The notes under the pieces are model-generated. The model searched no databases, was not told the DNA's origin, and saw only the letters and a program-made list of their open reading frames with translations. Positions 52,646 to 62,180 of a stretch of 64,000 bases of DNA are shown piece by piece. Source of the stretch: Pontibacter ramchanderi. Lineage in GTDB: Bacteria; Bacteroidota; Bacteroidia; Cytophagales; Hymenobacteraceae. Location of the stretch: NCBI RefSeq assembly GCF_002846395.1, contig NZ_PJMU01000003.1, forward strand, positions 744,001-808,000. The letters are read 5' to 3'. The translations under genes and the position numbers were made by a program. Position 1 is the first letter of the stretch. Every line of letters starts with the position of its first letter.

Positions 52646-53143
52646 AGGCTGTTGAAATTTAATTGTATGATATGTTATGAAGTTGCAGTTTGTCTAAAGA
52701 CTTCATAAAGGAGGTACTATCATTTATAAAGCAGTTCAACAGACCGATATATAAAACAAATAATATTATTCTATATTATCAACTCTAAATCAAAATTTTG
52801 TCTTGAATTTCAACAAGCAGCCGTTTCAAATTAAACTTATAATGCCCTTGTTTACTGCCCATACCTAAACAAGAACAGCGTTTCATCTCAATAGCATTAT
52901 TCAAAGCACTAACAGTAGCATAATTGCCAGATGTCATCGTCGTGACATACTGCGATGTGCTGTTTAATCATCAGTCAGCTACAGGCCCTTTCACCCAAAG
53001 TCGTCTATACCCAGCTTTTTAGGTAAAAAAAAGCAGGGCTATGAAATAAATCATAGCCCTGCTACCAGTTAAGTATGCTAAGAGTGAAATCGGCAAAGAA
53101 ACGGGTCCAGGGAGTGAGGGCGGGCCCGCTTCTTTGCACAGTA
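52646..53143. other. 498-bp intergenic region
   Basis: AT-rich, no ORF. Its left part should carry the promoter of the DUF3857 operon (minus strand); I cannot fix the boxes. Its right part carries the terminator at 53025-53063 that ends the gene at 53144-53512. Confidence 0.55.
53025..53063 (-). terminator. Terminator of the 53144 gene
   Basis: On the minus strand AGCAGGGCTATGA and TCATAGCCCTGCT form a perfect 13-bp stem followed by T7. Confidence 0.9.
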
Positions 53144-53512
53144 TTACAGGAAGGATGAAAAATTCTTGCTGTCTTGCCAGAACTCACGGCAGGTCTCGCG
53201 CTGCTTTTCCAGAAACTCCTGATCGCGCTTCAGACTCTTCCAGTCGCCGTAGCCGAGGCGTTCGCAGAGCTTGAAGAAGCTATCGCCTTGGTTCTGGCGG
53301 CCTTTGATACGGACCAAAGAACTCAGCAACGGGCGACCCGCTGCATGCTCTGCTTCAGAAATTTCGTCGATTACTTCGTTGAGTTGTGACTTCTCGTAAG
53401 TGTTTTCGAGGTTGAGGCCCAGTTCGGCTTCCAATATCAGGTTTTGAAATGACATCAGGTGAGCGCGACCGCGGGCTACTTGAATGAGTTTTTTTCGTAC
53501 GCGTGTATTCAT
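53144..53512 (-). CDS. Conserved hypothetical protein, 122 aa
   Basis: A hydrophilic, mainly helical cytoplasmic protein (RKKLIQVARGRAHLMSFQNLILEAELGLN, AAGRPLLSSLVRIKG, GDSFFKLCERLGYGDWK). I recognise the pattern as a recurrent Bacteroidota hypothetical but know no function. There is no membrane segment or known domain. It has its own strong terminator. It lies next to the TIGR03915/TIGR03916 repair pair in the same direction, but 216 bp apart, so linkage is uncertain. Confidence 0.75.
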   Translation of the reverse strand: MNTRVRKKLIQVARGRAHLMSFQNLILEAELGLNLENTYEKSQLNEVIDEISEAEHAAGRPLLSSLVRIKGRQNQGDSFFKLCERLGYGDWKSLKRDQEFLEKQRETCREFWQDSKNFSSFL

Positions 53513-53728
53513 TGTGCTTTTTTAGATCATGAAGGCCAGCCGACTACACCCAACACGCTGTGCATTGGGCTCCAACTGAATAGGTTTCATAAAATATCTA
53601 TATACACGTATACTCCCAAAACGGCTTCCGGGTTGTCCTGTGTTGTGGAAAAATGCAGGAAAGTACGCTAAAGTGCAGCCTTTGTTATGAAATAAGCCTG
53701 ATAAACAATGCTTTACGCCCATGTTTTT

Positions 53729-54514
53729 TTACAGTAGCCGCGGCTGCTTTTCGGAGAGGTATTTCCAGTAGCGTTTTGGGATATGCCGCAAGTGCAACTT
53801 GGGATTTTTGCGCTCCGGTATATTCACATGGTCGAAGTATACCTGCCACAGCATTTGGTAGCGCGTTTCGTTTTCGTCGAATTGGTCGGTTTGGAGCCTA
53901 CCCTGCTGCTTTGGAGATAGGGCAGGATTCTCTAACTGCACAAAGGCCGTGTGTTGCAGATCGTAGTAAGCACCATAGCGGCGCGAGGAATCATAAATGG
54001 CCCAACGTTGGTCGGCATAGCGTTTCTCGAAATGGCGCACGATCAGAGGCAGTACATTAAAGTCAGGCGCAATGCTGGCGTAGTACAGGCCATCGGCCGT
54101 TTTCTGGAAGCGCACAAAAGCTTCCATGCGGTGCTTCTCGCGGTGCACCTGCTTGTGGATCTGCTGCACCTGCAGAATAAACGGTGCCGTATAGTTTCCC
54201 TCCACGCTCTCAGGCGAGTCGAATACCAAACGGGCATAGTCAAAGATCAGCCGCTCAAACCCGCTTTGCTCCCACAGGTAGGTATAGTACAACGATTCGA
54301 GCGCCGAGGCAGAAAGCCGCTTCTTGAGGCCCTGCCATACCCTGTTGGCTTTTTCTTCGTCTGTTGTCACCTGCACGGTTTCACCAAACATGGAGGGCTG
54401 CGCCAAATGCTCAGGCTCGATGGTAGTAGGCCAGGCTTTGCGCTCATAAGCCTCGAACACCACAGTCAGCAGCCCCTCGAACGAACCGTCGTAGGTATAG
54501 TGGAACATGGGCAC
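53729..54514 (-). CDS. TIGR03915 family putative DNA repair protein (DUF4130)
   Basis: A 261-residue cytoplasmic protein matching TIGR03915/DUF4130: start FHYTYDGSFEGLLTVVFEAYER, middle VHREKHRMEAFVRFQKTADGLYYASIAPDFNVLP with GRY-type continuation (DSSRRYGAYYDL), end NPKLHLRHIPKRYWKYLSEK. This family always travels with the radical-SAM partner TIGR03916, as here. Its proposed role in DNA repair or modification rests on context, not on a proven reaction. The radical-SAM gene lies 251 bp upstream in the same direction. Confidence 0.9.
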   Translation of the reverse strand: MPMFHYTYDGSFEGLLTVVFEAYERKAWPTTIEPEHLAQPSMFGETVQVTTDEEKANRVWQGLKKRLSASALESLYYTYLWEQSGFERLIFDYARLVFDSPESVEGNYTAPFILQVQQIHKQVHREKHRMEAFVRFQKTADGLYYASIAPDFNVLPLIVRHFEKRYADQRWAIYDSSRRYGAYYDLQHTAFVQLENPALSPKQQGRLQTDQFDENETRYQMLWQVYFDHVNIPERKNPKLHLRHIPKRYWKYLSEKQPRLL

Positions 54515-54525
54515 AGATGCAGCGA

Positions 54526-54669
54526 TTACTGCTTCGCGTTATAATTCACACGGCCTTTTTCGCGCTTGCTGTCAGTTTGCATTCTGGAAGAAAGGCTCTG
54601 CAGGTGCGGCACCAGCATATTGAGTTTGCAGCAGCAGGAAACACGGGCAACTTTAGTAGAATTTCTCAT
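54526..54669 (-). CDS. Possible small Cys-rich ORF inside the repair unit (47 aa)
   Basis: A 47-codon frame (MRNSTKVARVSCCCKLN...) lies between the two repair genes and ends 11 bp before the DUF4130 start. It has a Cys-Cys-Cys run and basic composition. Codons in the middle (CTG GTG CCG CAC CTG CAG AGC) look like those of real genes here. No family is recognised, and it could be a chance frame within a leader region. Confidence 0.3.
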   Translation of the reverse strand: MRNSTKVARVSCCCKLNMLVPHLQSLSSRMQTDSKREKGRVNYNAKQ

Positions 54670-54765
54670 CGTTTTTTGAATGGTTTGAAATGAAGTATGA
54701 TCTTTTTGATTACACAAGTCTGTGGTATGCGCTTCTCTCCCCTCTTCCATCTCACTGTTTTATGT

Positions 54766-56031
54766 TTACCCTACCTTCCGAAACAAATCCAGCTGCTGCG
54801 TTAGCAAGGCACTTCGCACAGAGCCCTCGCCAAACAGAATGCGGCGGCGCAGTTGCTCCGAGTCAAAGTCCTGTCGCTGCAGGCTTTTGGTCTGGCAGGT
54901 GATAAAATACTTGGCCCGCTTCAGCACCACGCCCATCTGACGCAGGTGGTCGAAATGCAGCGGTGCAAACCGGCGGGCCGACACAATTTTCTTTGCCGAC
55001 TTCACGCCTATACCTGGCACACGCAGGATCATCTCGTAGTCGGCGGTGTTGATCTCCAATGGAAAGAAATGCCGGTTGCGCAATGCCCAGCCCAGCTTCG
55101 GATCGATGTCCAGGTCCAGGTTCGGGTTTGCCTCGTCCAATATCTCCTTTACGTCAAAACCGTAGAAGCGCATCAGCCAGTCGGCCTGGTAAATGCGGTT
55201 TTCCCGAATGATCGGCGGCTCCGTAATAATCGATAACCGGCTGTCGGTGCTCACCGGCACATAACCCGAATAGTATACCCGCTTCAGGCTATACCCTTTA
55301 TAAAGCTGGTCCGACAGCTGCAATATCTGGCGGTCGCTCTCGGAGGTAGCCCCCACGATCAGCTGCGTACTTTGTCCGGCTGGTGCAAATTTGGGTGCGG
55401 CCTTAAAAAGCTTCACTTCTTCTTTAGCCTGCACCAGCTGGTTCTTGATCGAATCCATGGGCATCAGAATCTCGGCGTAGTTTTTCTCCGGCGCCAGGCT
55501 TTGCAAGCTTTGCTCCGAAGGCAGCTCAATGTTCACGCTCAGGCGGTCGGCATACAAACCAGCTTCCTTGATCAGTTCCTCGCTCGCCCCCGGTATAGTC
55601 TTGAGGTGAATGTAACCGTTGAACTTCTCTTCCTGCCGCAGCTTCCTGGCCACCCGCACCAGTCGCTCCATGGTATAGTCGGCATCTTTAAAAATGCCTG
55701 AGCTCAGGAACAAGCCCTCGATGTAATTGCGACGATAGAAATTGATCGTCAGGTCAACTACCTCCTGTACCGTAAAGGCGGCCCGCTGCACGTCGTTGCT
55801 TTTGCGCGTCACGCAGTAGGCGCAGTCGTAGATGCAGAAATTGGTCAGCAGAATTTTCAGCAGCGATACGCAACGCCCGTCTTCGGTGTAACTGTGGCAA
55901 ATACCCATGCCTTCTGCATTGCCCAGCCCCTTGTTTTCGTTTTTGCGCTTACCGCCACTAGACGAACAGGAAACATCGTATTTGGCTGCATCTGCTAATA
56001 TTTTTAGTTTACCTATTATCTTATCGTTCAT
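54766..56031 (-). CDS. TIGR03916 family putative DNA modification/repair radical SAM protein
   Basis: About 421 residues. The radical-SAM iron-sulfur cluster motif is CIYDCAYC (Cys66, 70, 73), preceded by a conserved N-terminus (ILADAAKYDVSCSSSG, GICHSYTEDGRC). Near the end is a helix-hairpin-helix segment (LRVPGIGVKSAKKIVSARRFAPL), which binds DNA backbones. It pairs with the DUF4130 gene downstream. The chemistry on DNA is not known. Met at 56031 begins the conserved part; the frame opens at 56085. Confidence 0.92.
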   Translation of the reverse strand: MNDKIIGKLKILADAAKYDVSCSSSGGKRKNENKGLGNAEGMGICHSYTEDGRCVSLLKILLTNFCIYDCAYCVTRKSNDVQRAAFTVQEVVDLTINFYRRNYIEGLFLSSGIFKDADYTMERLVRVARKLRQEEKFNGYIHLKTIPGASEELIKEAGLYADRLSVNIELPSEQSLQSLAPEKNYAEILMPMDSIKNQLVQAKEEVKLFKAAPKFAPAGQSTQLIVGATSESDRQILQLSDQLYKGYSLKRVYYSGYVPVSTDSRLSIITEPPIIRENRIYQADWLMRFYGFDVKEILDEANPNLDLDIDPKLGWALRNRHFFPLEINTADYEMILRVPGIGVKSAKKIVSARRFAPLHFDHLRQMGVVLKRAKYFITCQTKSLQRQDFDSEQLRRRILFGEGSVRSALLTQQLDLFRKVG

Positions 56032-56269
56032 CTTCGCTATTTCTATCTGCTTGACGGTTATAAAATTACAAAACTCTTCGCACAATACCCAAAAATTTTA
56101 GCAATAATAGTTATCAACACGCTATCCACATTCAGGTATTACTAAAATAGTTAGCACAAGCTGTTTTCAGGATTTTGGCCTTAAATTTTCCACACAAAAT
56201 CGAAAAGAGTATATTAGGAGGTTGTACCGTACAAACACGTATAACAAACCGTAAGCGCCCTATACCTGC

Positions 56270-58159
56270 ATGGCATTCCCACGTTCGCCTATTTTAAGCT
56301 GTATGCTAGCTTGCCTGCTGGGGGCATGGCTACTGGCCGGCAATGCGCTCGCGCAGGAAATACCCACCCGCAAGGACAGCGCTGCAGCTCAAACAGACAC
56401 TATCAGGCAAAAGTTTGACCTCCGGGTGATGAACAACCTGCGGGAGCTCTCACAGCGCAAGACCATTATGGGCAAGCTGCTCAAAGCGATCCTGGTTTTT
56501 GACCGGCGCGATGAGGAGGTGCTGGGGCTGGATGCAGAGTTGATTCAACGCGAGTATGAGCGGCACAACTACAAAGTGGTGCGCCGCATCAACATCATGA
56601 CTCTGGACGCCCTGGGCTACTCCATCCACGACTCCACCCGAGTGCCGCGTAGCTTTCTGGAGAAGGCGGGCAACTCGCTGCATGTCAAAACACGGCGGCA
56701 CCTGGTGCGCAACAAACTGCTTTTCAGGAGCATGGAAACCTTGGAGCCGCTGGCGCTGGTTGAGTCGGAGCGTCTGTTGCGCCAAACAGATTACCTGCTC
56801 GACGCCCGCATTATTGTAGATGAGCGCACCACCACCGAAGACAGCGTGGATGTGCTTGTTATCACCAAAGATATCTTCAGCCTGGGCGGATCCGGATCTT
56901 ACAGTCCCTCTTCCGGCGCGGGCAGGGTTGCCCTGCGCGAGCTCAACTTTCTGGGCTTTGGCCACCAGGTACGCGGCTCGTACCGCTTCAACATGGATGC
57001 GCCCCGCTCCTGGGAAACCACCGCTGGCTATACCGTAGAGAACATCGGTAACACTTACATCACGGCCGACATCAACTACTTCGATCAGAACTACTACAAG
57101 GAGAGCAGCGCCTACCTGCGCCGCGATTTCTTTGCCACCAACACGCGCTATGCCGGTGCTGTGGGGGCCAGTAAAATAGACGAACGGCTGCTGCTGCCGC
57201 CCGTGCCCGAGGACACCGCTCAACGATTCGCGGATGTGGGCTACCACCGGCAGGATTTCTGGCTGGGTCGCTCGTTCAAGTTCAAGAGCTACAACCTGGG
57301 CTATGAGCCCCGGGGCCGCCTGATAACTGCAGTGCGGGTAATCAACACAAACTTTTATACCAAACCCACCGAGAACTTTCAGGACAACGTGCTGGGTATT
57401 GCCAGTTTGGGTTACAGCGTACGCCGCTATTACAAAGACCGCTACCTCTATGGCTTCGGGCGTACGGAAGACATTCCGGCCGGTACGCTGGCCACTGTGT
57501 CGTACGGCTACGAGCGGGGCGACCTGTTCGATCGGCGCTACTTTGGCCTGGACCTGTCCTTTGCCCGCTACAACAAGGACTTTGGCTACCTCTATGGCCG
57601 TGCCGGGTATGGCTCGTTCATAAGGGGCGGCACCTGGGAGCAGGGTATGCTGGAACTGGAGACACTTTACTTCACCAGGCTGTACGAAAATGGCAACTGG
57701 AAACTCCGGCACTTCATCCTGGGGCGCAGCACCATTGGCATCAACCGCAACCCGGAGGAACTGCTCTCGATCAACAACGAGGACGGGCTGCGGGGCTTCC
57801 GCTCCGGTTTGCTGCGCGGCAACCGCCGGGTGGTGATCAACTACGAAGCCAACCTGTACACTCCTTTCTCGTTGTTCGGTTTCCGACTGGCCACGCTTGC
57901 CTTCGCGGACCTGGCCTGGCTCTCCTACGGCAACAAAAGCTCGCCTTTCAAAACGACTCCCTTCCAGGGCTTTGGGGTAGGTATACGCTTCCGGAACGAG
58001 TACCTCTCGTTCAGCACCATCCAGATTCTGTTGGGCTACTACCCGAAAACGCCCCATAACGAGAACTTCAACAACCTGCGCATTTACGAGTCATCGCGCT
58101 CGTACTACGACTTCGAGGACTTCCGCTTCTCGCAACCCGGTATAGCCGAGTTCAGGTAA
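56270..58159 (+). CDS. Omp85-superfamily outer-membrane protein with POTRA-like domain
   Basis: A 629-residue outer-membrane protein. Signal peptide ends NALAQ. An N-terminal periplasmic part (about 60-240) has POTRA-like folds (LLDARIIVDERTTTEDSVDVLVITKD). The C-terminal part is a 16-strand-type barrel, with GLRGFRSGLLRGNRRVVINYE as the Omp85 loop-6 R-G-F motif. Related to BamA/TamA-type proteins; the client is unknown and it is shorter than BamA (one POTRA rather than five), so it is not the main assembly factor. Confidence 0.85.
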   Translation: MAFPRSPILSCMLACLLGAWLLAGNALAQEIPTRKDSAAAQTDTIRQKFDLRVMNNLRELSQRKTIMGKLLKAILVFDRRDEEVLGLDAELIQREYERHNYKVVRRINIMTLDALGYSIHDSTRVPRSFLEKAGNSLHVKTRRHLVRNKLLFRSMETLEPLALVESERLLRQTDYLLDARIIVDERTTTEDSVDVLVITKDIFSLGGSGSYSPSSGAGRVALRELNFLGFGHQVRGSYRFNMDAPRSWETTAGYTVENIGNTYITADINYFDQNYYKESSAYLRRDFFATNTRYAGAVGASKIDERLLLPPVPEDTAQRFADVGYHRQDFWLGRSFKFKSYNLGYEPRGRLITAVRVINTNFYTKPTENFQDNVLGIASLGYSVRRYYKDRYLYGFGRTEDIPAGTLATVSYGYERGDLFDRRYFGLDLSFARYNKDFGYLYGRAGYGSFIRGGTWEQGMLELETLYFTRLYENGNWKLRHFILGRSTIGINRNPEELLSINNEDGLRGFRSGLLRGNRRVVINYEANLYTPFSLFGFRLATLAFADLAWLSYGNKSSPFKTTPFQGFGVGIRFRNEYLSFSTIQILLGYYPKTPHNENFNNLRIYESSRSYYDFEDFRFSQPGIAEFR

Positions 58160-58220
58160 AATTTCTGAATCCTTTTAAGCCGATCGGGGTACACTGGTAG
58201 AGTAATTCAAAACCCTGAAC

Positions 58221-58835
58221 ATGGAAAAGCTTAGAGAAAAATCAGAATATGAAGGCAACCCGGTGGGGCTGTCGAAGACTACGGCAACGGCCATGGCCAA
58301 CGAACTGGACCGCCATCTGTCGTCATTCATCACCCTGTATAACCAGTACCACAAGCACCACTGGATGGTGGAGGGACCGCAGTTCCGCGACCTGCACCTG
58401 TTCTTTGAGGAGCACTACACCCAGATACACGAACAGTACGACGCCATTGCCGAGCGCCTCACCGTGATGGGCTACTGCCCTACCTGCCACCCGGCAAGGC
58501 AACTGGAGCTTTCGTACATCGAGCACGAAGAAGAGGGCGTGTTCCGCATCCGGGAGATGCTCAAAAAAGACATGAAAGACGAGAAAACGATAGCCGTAGA
58601 ACTGCGCAAATCCATCAAGAAAGCATTTGAGCAGGAAGATTTCGCAACCAAGGCTTTGCTGGAAGGCATCCTACTCAAAACTGAGGACCGTTGCCACCAC
58701 ATCGAGCACTTCCTGGGCGAGGATGGCCTATCGATCGGCCTGATCGCAAAGCCGGATGACATTATGGAGGAAGACGGCCAGCAAGCCAGAGGCCAGAAGG
58801 GAAAAGCAAAAACCACCAGAAAGGCGAAGGCGTAA
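58221..58835 (+). CDS. dps: Dps-family ferritin-like protein
   Basis: A 204-residue iron-storing, DNA-protecting protein of the stationary phase. The ferroxidase signature is visible: HKHHWMVEGPQFRDLHLFFEEHY, including His47, His59 and Glu63 as likely iron ligands, followed by the later helix CHHIEHFLGE. The C-terminal tail is lysine-rich (GQKGKAKTTRKAKA) and may bind DNA. Length is larger than classical Dps because of this tail and a short N-terminal leader. Confidence 0.93.
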   Translation: MEKLREKSEYEGNPVGLSKTTATAMANELDRHLSSFITLYNQYHKHHWMVEGPQFRDLHLFFEEHYTQIHEQYDAIAERLTVMGYCPTCHPARQLELSYIEHEEEGVFRIREMLKKDMKDEKTIAVELRKSIKKAFEQEDFATKALLEGILLKTEDRCHHIEHFLGEDGLSIGLIAKPDDIMEEDGQQARGQKGKAKTTRKAKA

Positions 58836-59012
58836 AGCCAGACCGCTATACCTTACAGACGAGGCAGTCCACCGGGCGGCCTCGTTTTTTTATACTGAGG
58901 ATATCTGGCGGTTTAAAGACAATTCCGCTGTACCTGTTGCATCCTTTTGGCCCGGTATGCAGGTATAAGAGGAACGACCGGAACCGGAGGGCTATACCTG
59001 AAATGGTTTCGC

Positions 59013-59020
59013 TATATTTG
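59013..59020 (+). promoter_or_regulatory. -7 box of the S1-domain gene
   Basis: TATATTTG fits TAnnTTTG and lies 29 bases before the ATG at 59050. A matching -33 element is not clear. Confidence 0.45.
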
Positions 59021-59049
59021 CAGCATTCTATACTTAGCACAACAGCACC

Positions 59050-59901
59050 ATGGTAGACCTTGGCAATTACAACGAACTGGAGATAGCGCGTGAAGTGGAC
59101 TTCGGCGTATACCTGACCTCTGAAGACGGCGACATTCTGTTACCGCGCAAGTACATTCCGGAAGGGGCCAAGGTAGGCGACAAGGTGCGCGTGTTTGTGT
59201 ACCGCGACTCCGAAGACCGCGTGATTGCCACCAACCTGACACCCTACGCCACCGTGCGCGAGTTTGCCTGCCTTACCTGCAAAGACAGCACCGACTTCGG
59301 CGCTTTTCTGGACTGGGGCTTGGAGAAAGACCTGCTTGTGCCGCTGCACAACCAGAAAGACAAAATGCGCCCCGGACGGAAGTACTGCGTGTATGTATAC
59401 CTCGACGATACTTCTGACCGCATTGTAGGCACGACCAAACTGGGCAAGTACCTGCACAACGAAGAGGCGCCTACTGAACTGACCGAGAATGAGGAAGTGG
59501 GTTTGCTGGTGGCGGGCTTCACCGAGATCGGCATCAAAGTAATCATCAACAACCGCTTCATGGGCATGCTCTACAAAAACGAGGTGTTCAAGGAGCTCTA
59601 CATGGGCGACAAATTTCGCGGCTACATCAAGACCATCCGTCCGGACAACAAAATAGATGTAACGCTCCGCAAACCGGGCACCACCGGCCTGAGCGAATCC
59701 AACGAGGCAACAGATAAAATCATGCAGGTTTTAGAGAAGGCCAAAGGCTACCTGCCTCTGTCTGACAAAAGCAGTCCGGATGAGGTATACCGCATGCTGG
59801 GCATGAGCAAGAAGGTGTTTAAAAAAGCCATCGGAGGACTTTACAAGCAGGGCAAGATCGAGATCGACACGGACCATATCCGGCTGAAAGGCGACGAATA
59901 G
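59050..59901 (+). CDS. S1 RNA-binding domain protein, CvfB family
   Basis: A 283-residue cytoplasmic RNA-binding protein. S1-like repeats are visible: a first domain (DFGVYLTSEDGDILLPRKYIPEGAKVGDKVRVFVYRDSEDRVIATN), a second (DFGAFLDWGLEKDLLVPLHNQKDKMRPGRKYCVYVYLD) and a third (GLLVAGFTEIGIKVIINNRFMGML), followed by a winged-helix C-terminus (PDEVYRMLGMSKKVFKKAIGGLYKQGKIEI). CvfB proteins control virulence genes in Staphylococcus; the bacterial role elsewhere is general RNA regulation. Own promoter. Confidence 0.9.
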   Translation: MVDLGNYNELEIAREVDFGVYLTSEDGDILLPRKYIPEGAKVGDKVRVFVYRDSEDRVIATNLTPYATVREFACLTCKDSTDFGAFLDWGLEKDLLVPLHNQKDKMRPGRKYCVYVYLDDTSDRIVGTTKLGKYLHNEEAPTELTENEEVGLLVAGFTEIGIKVIINNRFMGMLYKNEVFKELYMGDKFRGYIKTIRPDNKIDVTLRKPGTTGLSESNEATDKIMQVLEKAKGYLPLSDKSSPDEVYRMLGMSKKVFKKAIGGLYKQGKIEIDTDHIRLKGDE

Positions 59902-60046
59902 GCCACTTCTTGGCAATACCTTAGTGGAATTAAATAACTGATCCCAAAAACAAAAAAAACCCGCAACAGGATTATTTACCGGAAAGCACACTGCTATTTT
60001 TAACCTATGCAGCGGGCATTCGTAATTCAGCGAAACGTAATCCTAC

Positions 60047-60712
60047 ATGCACCGAACCCGAACCGCACTGATTGCCGGCGCCAGTGGCCTGGTAGGCAGT
60101 CATTTGCTGCGTATGCTACTCCAAAGCGACCGCTACAGCCAGGTAATCTCCATTGGCCGCCGCGAACTCGCCATTATTCATCCCAAGCTCGACCAGCAGA
60201 TTGTCGACTTTGAACACCTACAGAAAAGCGCCTCCGAACTGGCTGCCGACGATGTGTTCTGTTGCCTGGGCACCACCATCAAAAAAGCCGGTACCAAAGA
60301 GGCTTTCTACAAAGTAGACCATACCTATGTCACGCAGTTGGCCGAGATCACGCTGCGCCGAAATGCCAGTCAGTTTCTGGTGGTTTCGTCGATGGGTGCT
60401 GATACGGGCTCCCGCATTTTCTACAACCGTGTGAAGGGTGAGATGGAACGGGATGTACGGGCACTGGGTTATACTTCGCTGCACATTTTCAGGCCGGCAC
60501 TTTTGCTAGGCGAGCGCGACGAGCATCGCACCGGCGAGGAGATCGGCGCCAGAATCATGAAGCCGCTTTCCAAAATCATGTTCGGGCCGCTGCGCAAGTA
60601 CCGGCCCATTCAGGCACAGACCGTGGCCAGCGCCATGCTGCGCGTTGCTGCGCAGGACCACAGGGGCGACAAAATATACCTGTCCGACGAAATAGCGCGA
60701 CTAGGCAGCTAA
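60047..60712 (+). CDS. NAD(P)-binding SDR-like oxidoreductase (HTATIP2/TIP30-like)
   Basis: A 221-residue Rossmann protein of the atypical short-chain dehydrogenase group. NADP-binding loop GASGLVG (12-18), then DDVFCCLGTTIKKAGTKEAF and VVSSMGADTGSRIFYNRVKGEME, the YxxxK-type site appearing as YNRVK. The substrate is unknown. The start at 60047 is preferred because it begins just before the first strand; a GTG or upstream ATG is not needed. Confidence 0.88.
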   Translation: MHRTRTALIAGASGLVGSHLLRMLLQSDRYSQVISIGRRELAIIHPKLDQQIVDFEHLQKSASELAADDVFCCLGTTIKKAGTKEAFYKVDHTYVTQLAEITLRRNASQFLVVSSMGADTGSRIFYNRVKGEMERDVRALGYTSLHIFRPALLLGERDEHRTGEEIGARIMKPLSKIMFGPLRKYRPIQAQTVASAMLRVAAQDHRGDKIYLSDEIARLGS

Positions 60713-60764
60713 CCCTCGCTATACCTGACGCGTAAGTTGCAAGGCATCTATACCTGCTATACCT

Positions 60765-61544
60765 ATGCCAAACAAGAGCCTGCGCCGCGCCTTTCCCAAA
60801 GCTTCTCAATACGACCCGAAATGGGTGCGCAAGCACTCTATGGGCGAAAACGTGCTCTTTAACCTCGAGAGCCTCACCAAGTCCCTGGATCTGAAACCCG
60901 GCATGCGTGTGCTCGATCTGGGCTGTGGCAAAGCCATCAGCTCTATCTTTCTGGCAAAAGAGTTTGGAGTCACCGTTTGGGCGGTGGACGAGGCCGTGTC
61001 GGCCAGCGACAATTATGAGCGCATTCTAAGCGAGGGCTGCGAAGACAAGGTGTTCCCGCTCGAGTTGGAGGCCCGCTCCCTCCCCTTCCCAGAGGAGTAT
61101 TTTGATGCCGTGATCGTGGTGGACTCCTATACCTATTTCGGCACCGACGAAAAGTACCTGCCCTACATTGCCCGTTTCATCAAACCCGAAGGACACATTG
61201 CCATCGTAGATGTATGCTTCACCAAAGAGATCGAAAGCCATCACGAAGTGCCTGAATTCCTACAAGATGATTATCAGAACTATTGGTACTTTATTCACAC
61301 CATAGACTGGTGGCGCAGGCTCTGGGAGAAAACAGGACTGGTGGAGATAGAGGCCGCTGCTGAACTGACAGAGGCTGGATTGGTAAGAGAACATTATGTT
61401 AAGGATTACCAGGATTCGGATGAGGAAGATGCTTTCGCCAGGGCGCTGGAGCTTGACAAAGAGAAGTTTATCACGTTTTTCAAATTAATTGGGCGACGTA
61501 CCTCCAAGACGGCTTACCTGCAATCATACAAGCAGTCGAGCTAA
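60765..61544 (+). CDS. Class I SAM-dependent methyltransferase
   Basis: A 259-residue cytoplasmic methyltransferase. Motif I is RVLDLGCGKAISS at about residues 47-59, with the acidic residue of motif II following strand two (VWAVDEAVSA) and post-motif LPFPEEYFDAVIVVDSYTYF. Later FIKPEGHIAIVD is motif III. The substrate is not predictable. The gene follows the SDR gene by 52 bp in the same direction. Confidence 0.9.
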   Translation: MPNKSLRRAFPKASQYDPKWVRKHSMGENVLFNLESLTKSLDLKPGMRVLDLGCGKAISSIFLAKEFGVTVWAVDEAVSASDNYERILSEGCEDKVFPLELEARSLPFPEEYFDAVIVVDSYTYFGTDEKYLPYIARFIKPEGHIAIVDVCFTKEIESHHEVPEFLQDDYQNYWYFIHTIDWWRRLWEKTGLVEIEAAAELTEAGLVREHYVKDYQDSDEEDAFARALELDKEKFITFFKLIGRRTSKTAYLQSYKQSS

Positions 61545-61592
61545 AAGTTTGCGAAAAAAGCAGATATTAGTTTTTTGGAACAGAAGAAGTTC

Positions 61593-61600
61593 TATTTTTG
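61593..61600 (+). promoter_or_regulatory. -7 box of the 61660 gene
   Basis: TATTTTTG fits TAnnTTTG and lies 59 bases before the ATG. A T-rich block upstream (61571-61578) sits closer than the normal -33 spacing, so the -33 element is uncertain. Confidence 0.4.
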
Positions 61601-61659
61601 CAGCCTGCCAGCTGGACGTACCTGTCTGGCAAGCTAGATATAACTTTTTCAATAGAACA

Positions 61660-62160
61660 ATGAAAACATTTCTTCGCGTCGGTTTTACCTTAGCTTTGGT
61701 AATGACGCTTGCTTTTGGTGCCAATGCACAGCAGTACAAAACAGGTATAGGCTTTAGAGGCGGCGTGGCTTCTGGTCTCACCATAAAGCACTTCATCAAA
61801 AGCGATGCTGCTATTGAAGGCATCCTGAGCACAGGTTTCCGCCACAGAGGTGCTGTAGTTACCGTGCTCTACGAAAAGCATGCCCCGGCTTTCAACGCCA
61901 AAGGCCTGCAGTGGTACTATGGTCTGGGTGGCCACATCGGCTTCTACGAAGGTCGCTACTATTACTACTACGACAAGCACAGACGCGACAGATACTATGA
62001 TGACAATATCGTAGGTTTCGGTATTGACGGTGTGCTGGGTCTTGAGTACTACATCCGCGACATTCCGTTCACGATCGGCGCTGACATCAAGCCTTACATC
62101 AACATTCCGCATGGCCGTGGCTTCTGGGATTCTGCCCTTCACGTGCGCTACGTATTCTAA
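61660..62160 (+). CDS. Small outer-membrane beta-barrel-like protein
   Basis: A 166-residue exported protein. Signal peptide MKTFLRVGFTLALVMTLAFGANAQ. The rest is alternating strands (GFRGGVASGLTIKHFIKSDA, LGLEYYIRDIPFTIGADIKPYI), with a Tyr-rich stretch (RYYYYYDKHRRDRYYDD) and a closing aromatic strand LHVRYVF, typical of 8-strand barrels. The frame opens at 61489, but Met at 61660 begins the signal peptide. Function unknown. Confidence 0.8.
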   Translation: MKTFLRVGFTLALVMTLAFGANAQQYKTGIGFRGGVASGLTIKHFIKSDAAIEGILSTGFRHRGAVVTVLYEKHAPAFNAKGLQWYYGLGGHIGFYEGRYYYYYDKHRRDRYYDDNIVGFGIDGVLGLEYYIRDIPFTIGADIKPYINIPHGRGFWDSALHVRYVF

Positions 62161-62180
62161 GGTATAGCGAGTACTATAAC

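Noticed and set aside
53522..53722. 66-codon minus-strand frame between the 53144 and 53729 genes
   Set aside because: No recognisable features; codon use does not resemble neighbours, and the region looks like a leader.
56450..58057. 535-codon open frame on the minus strand opposite the Omp85-like gene
   Set aside because: It lies fully antisense to a well-supported outer-membrane protein. Its translation has no domain or signal; the frame stays open because GC-rich codons on the real strand rarely give stops in this register.
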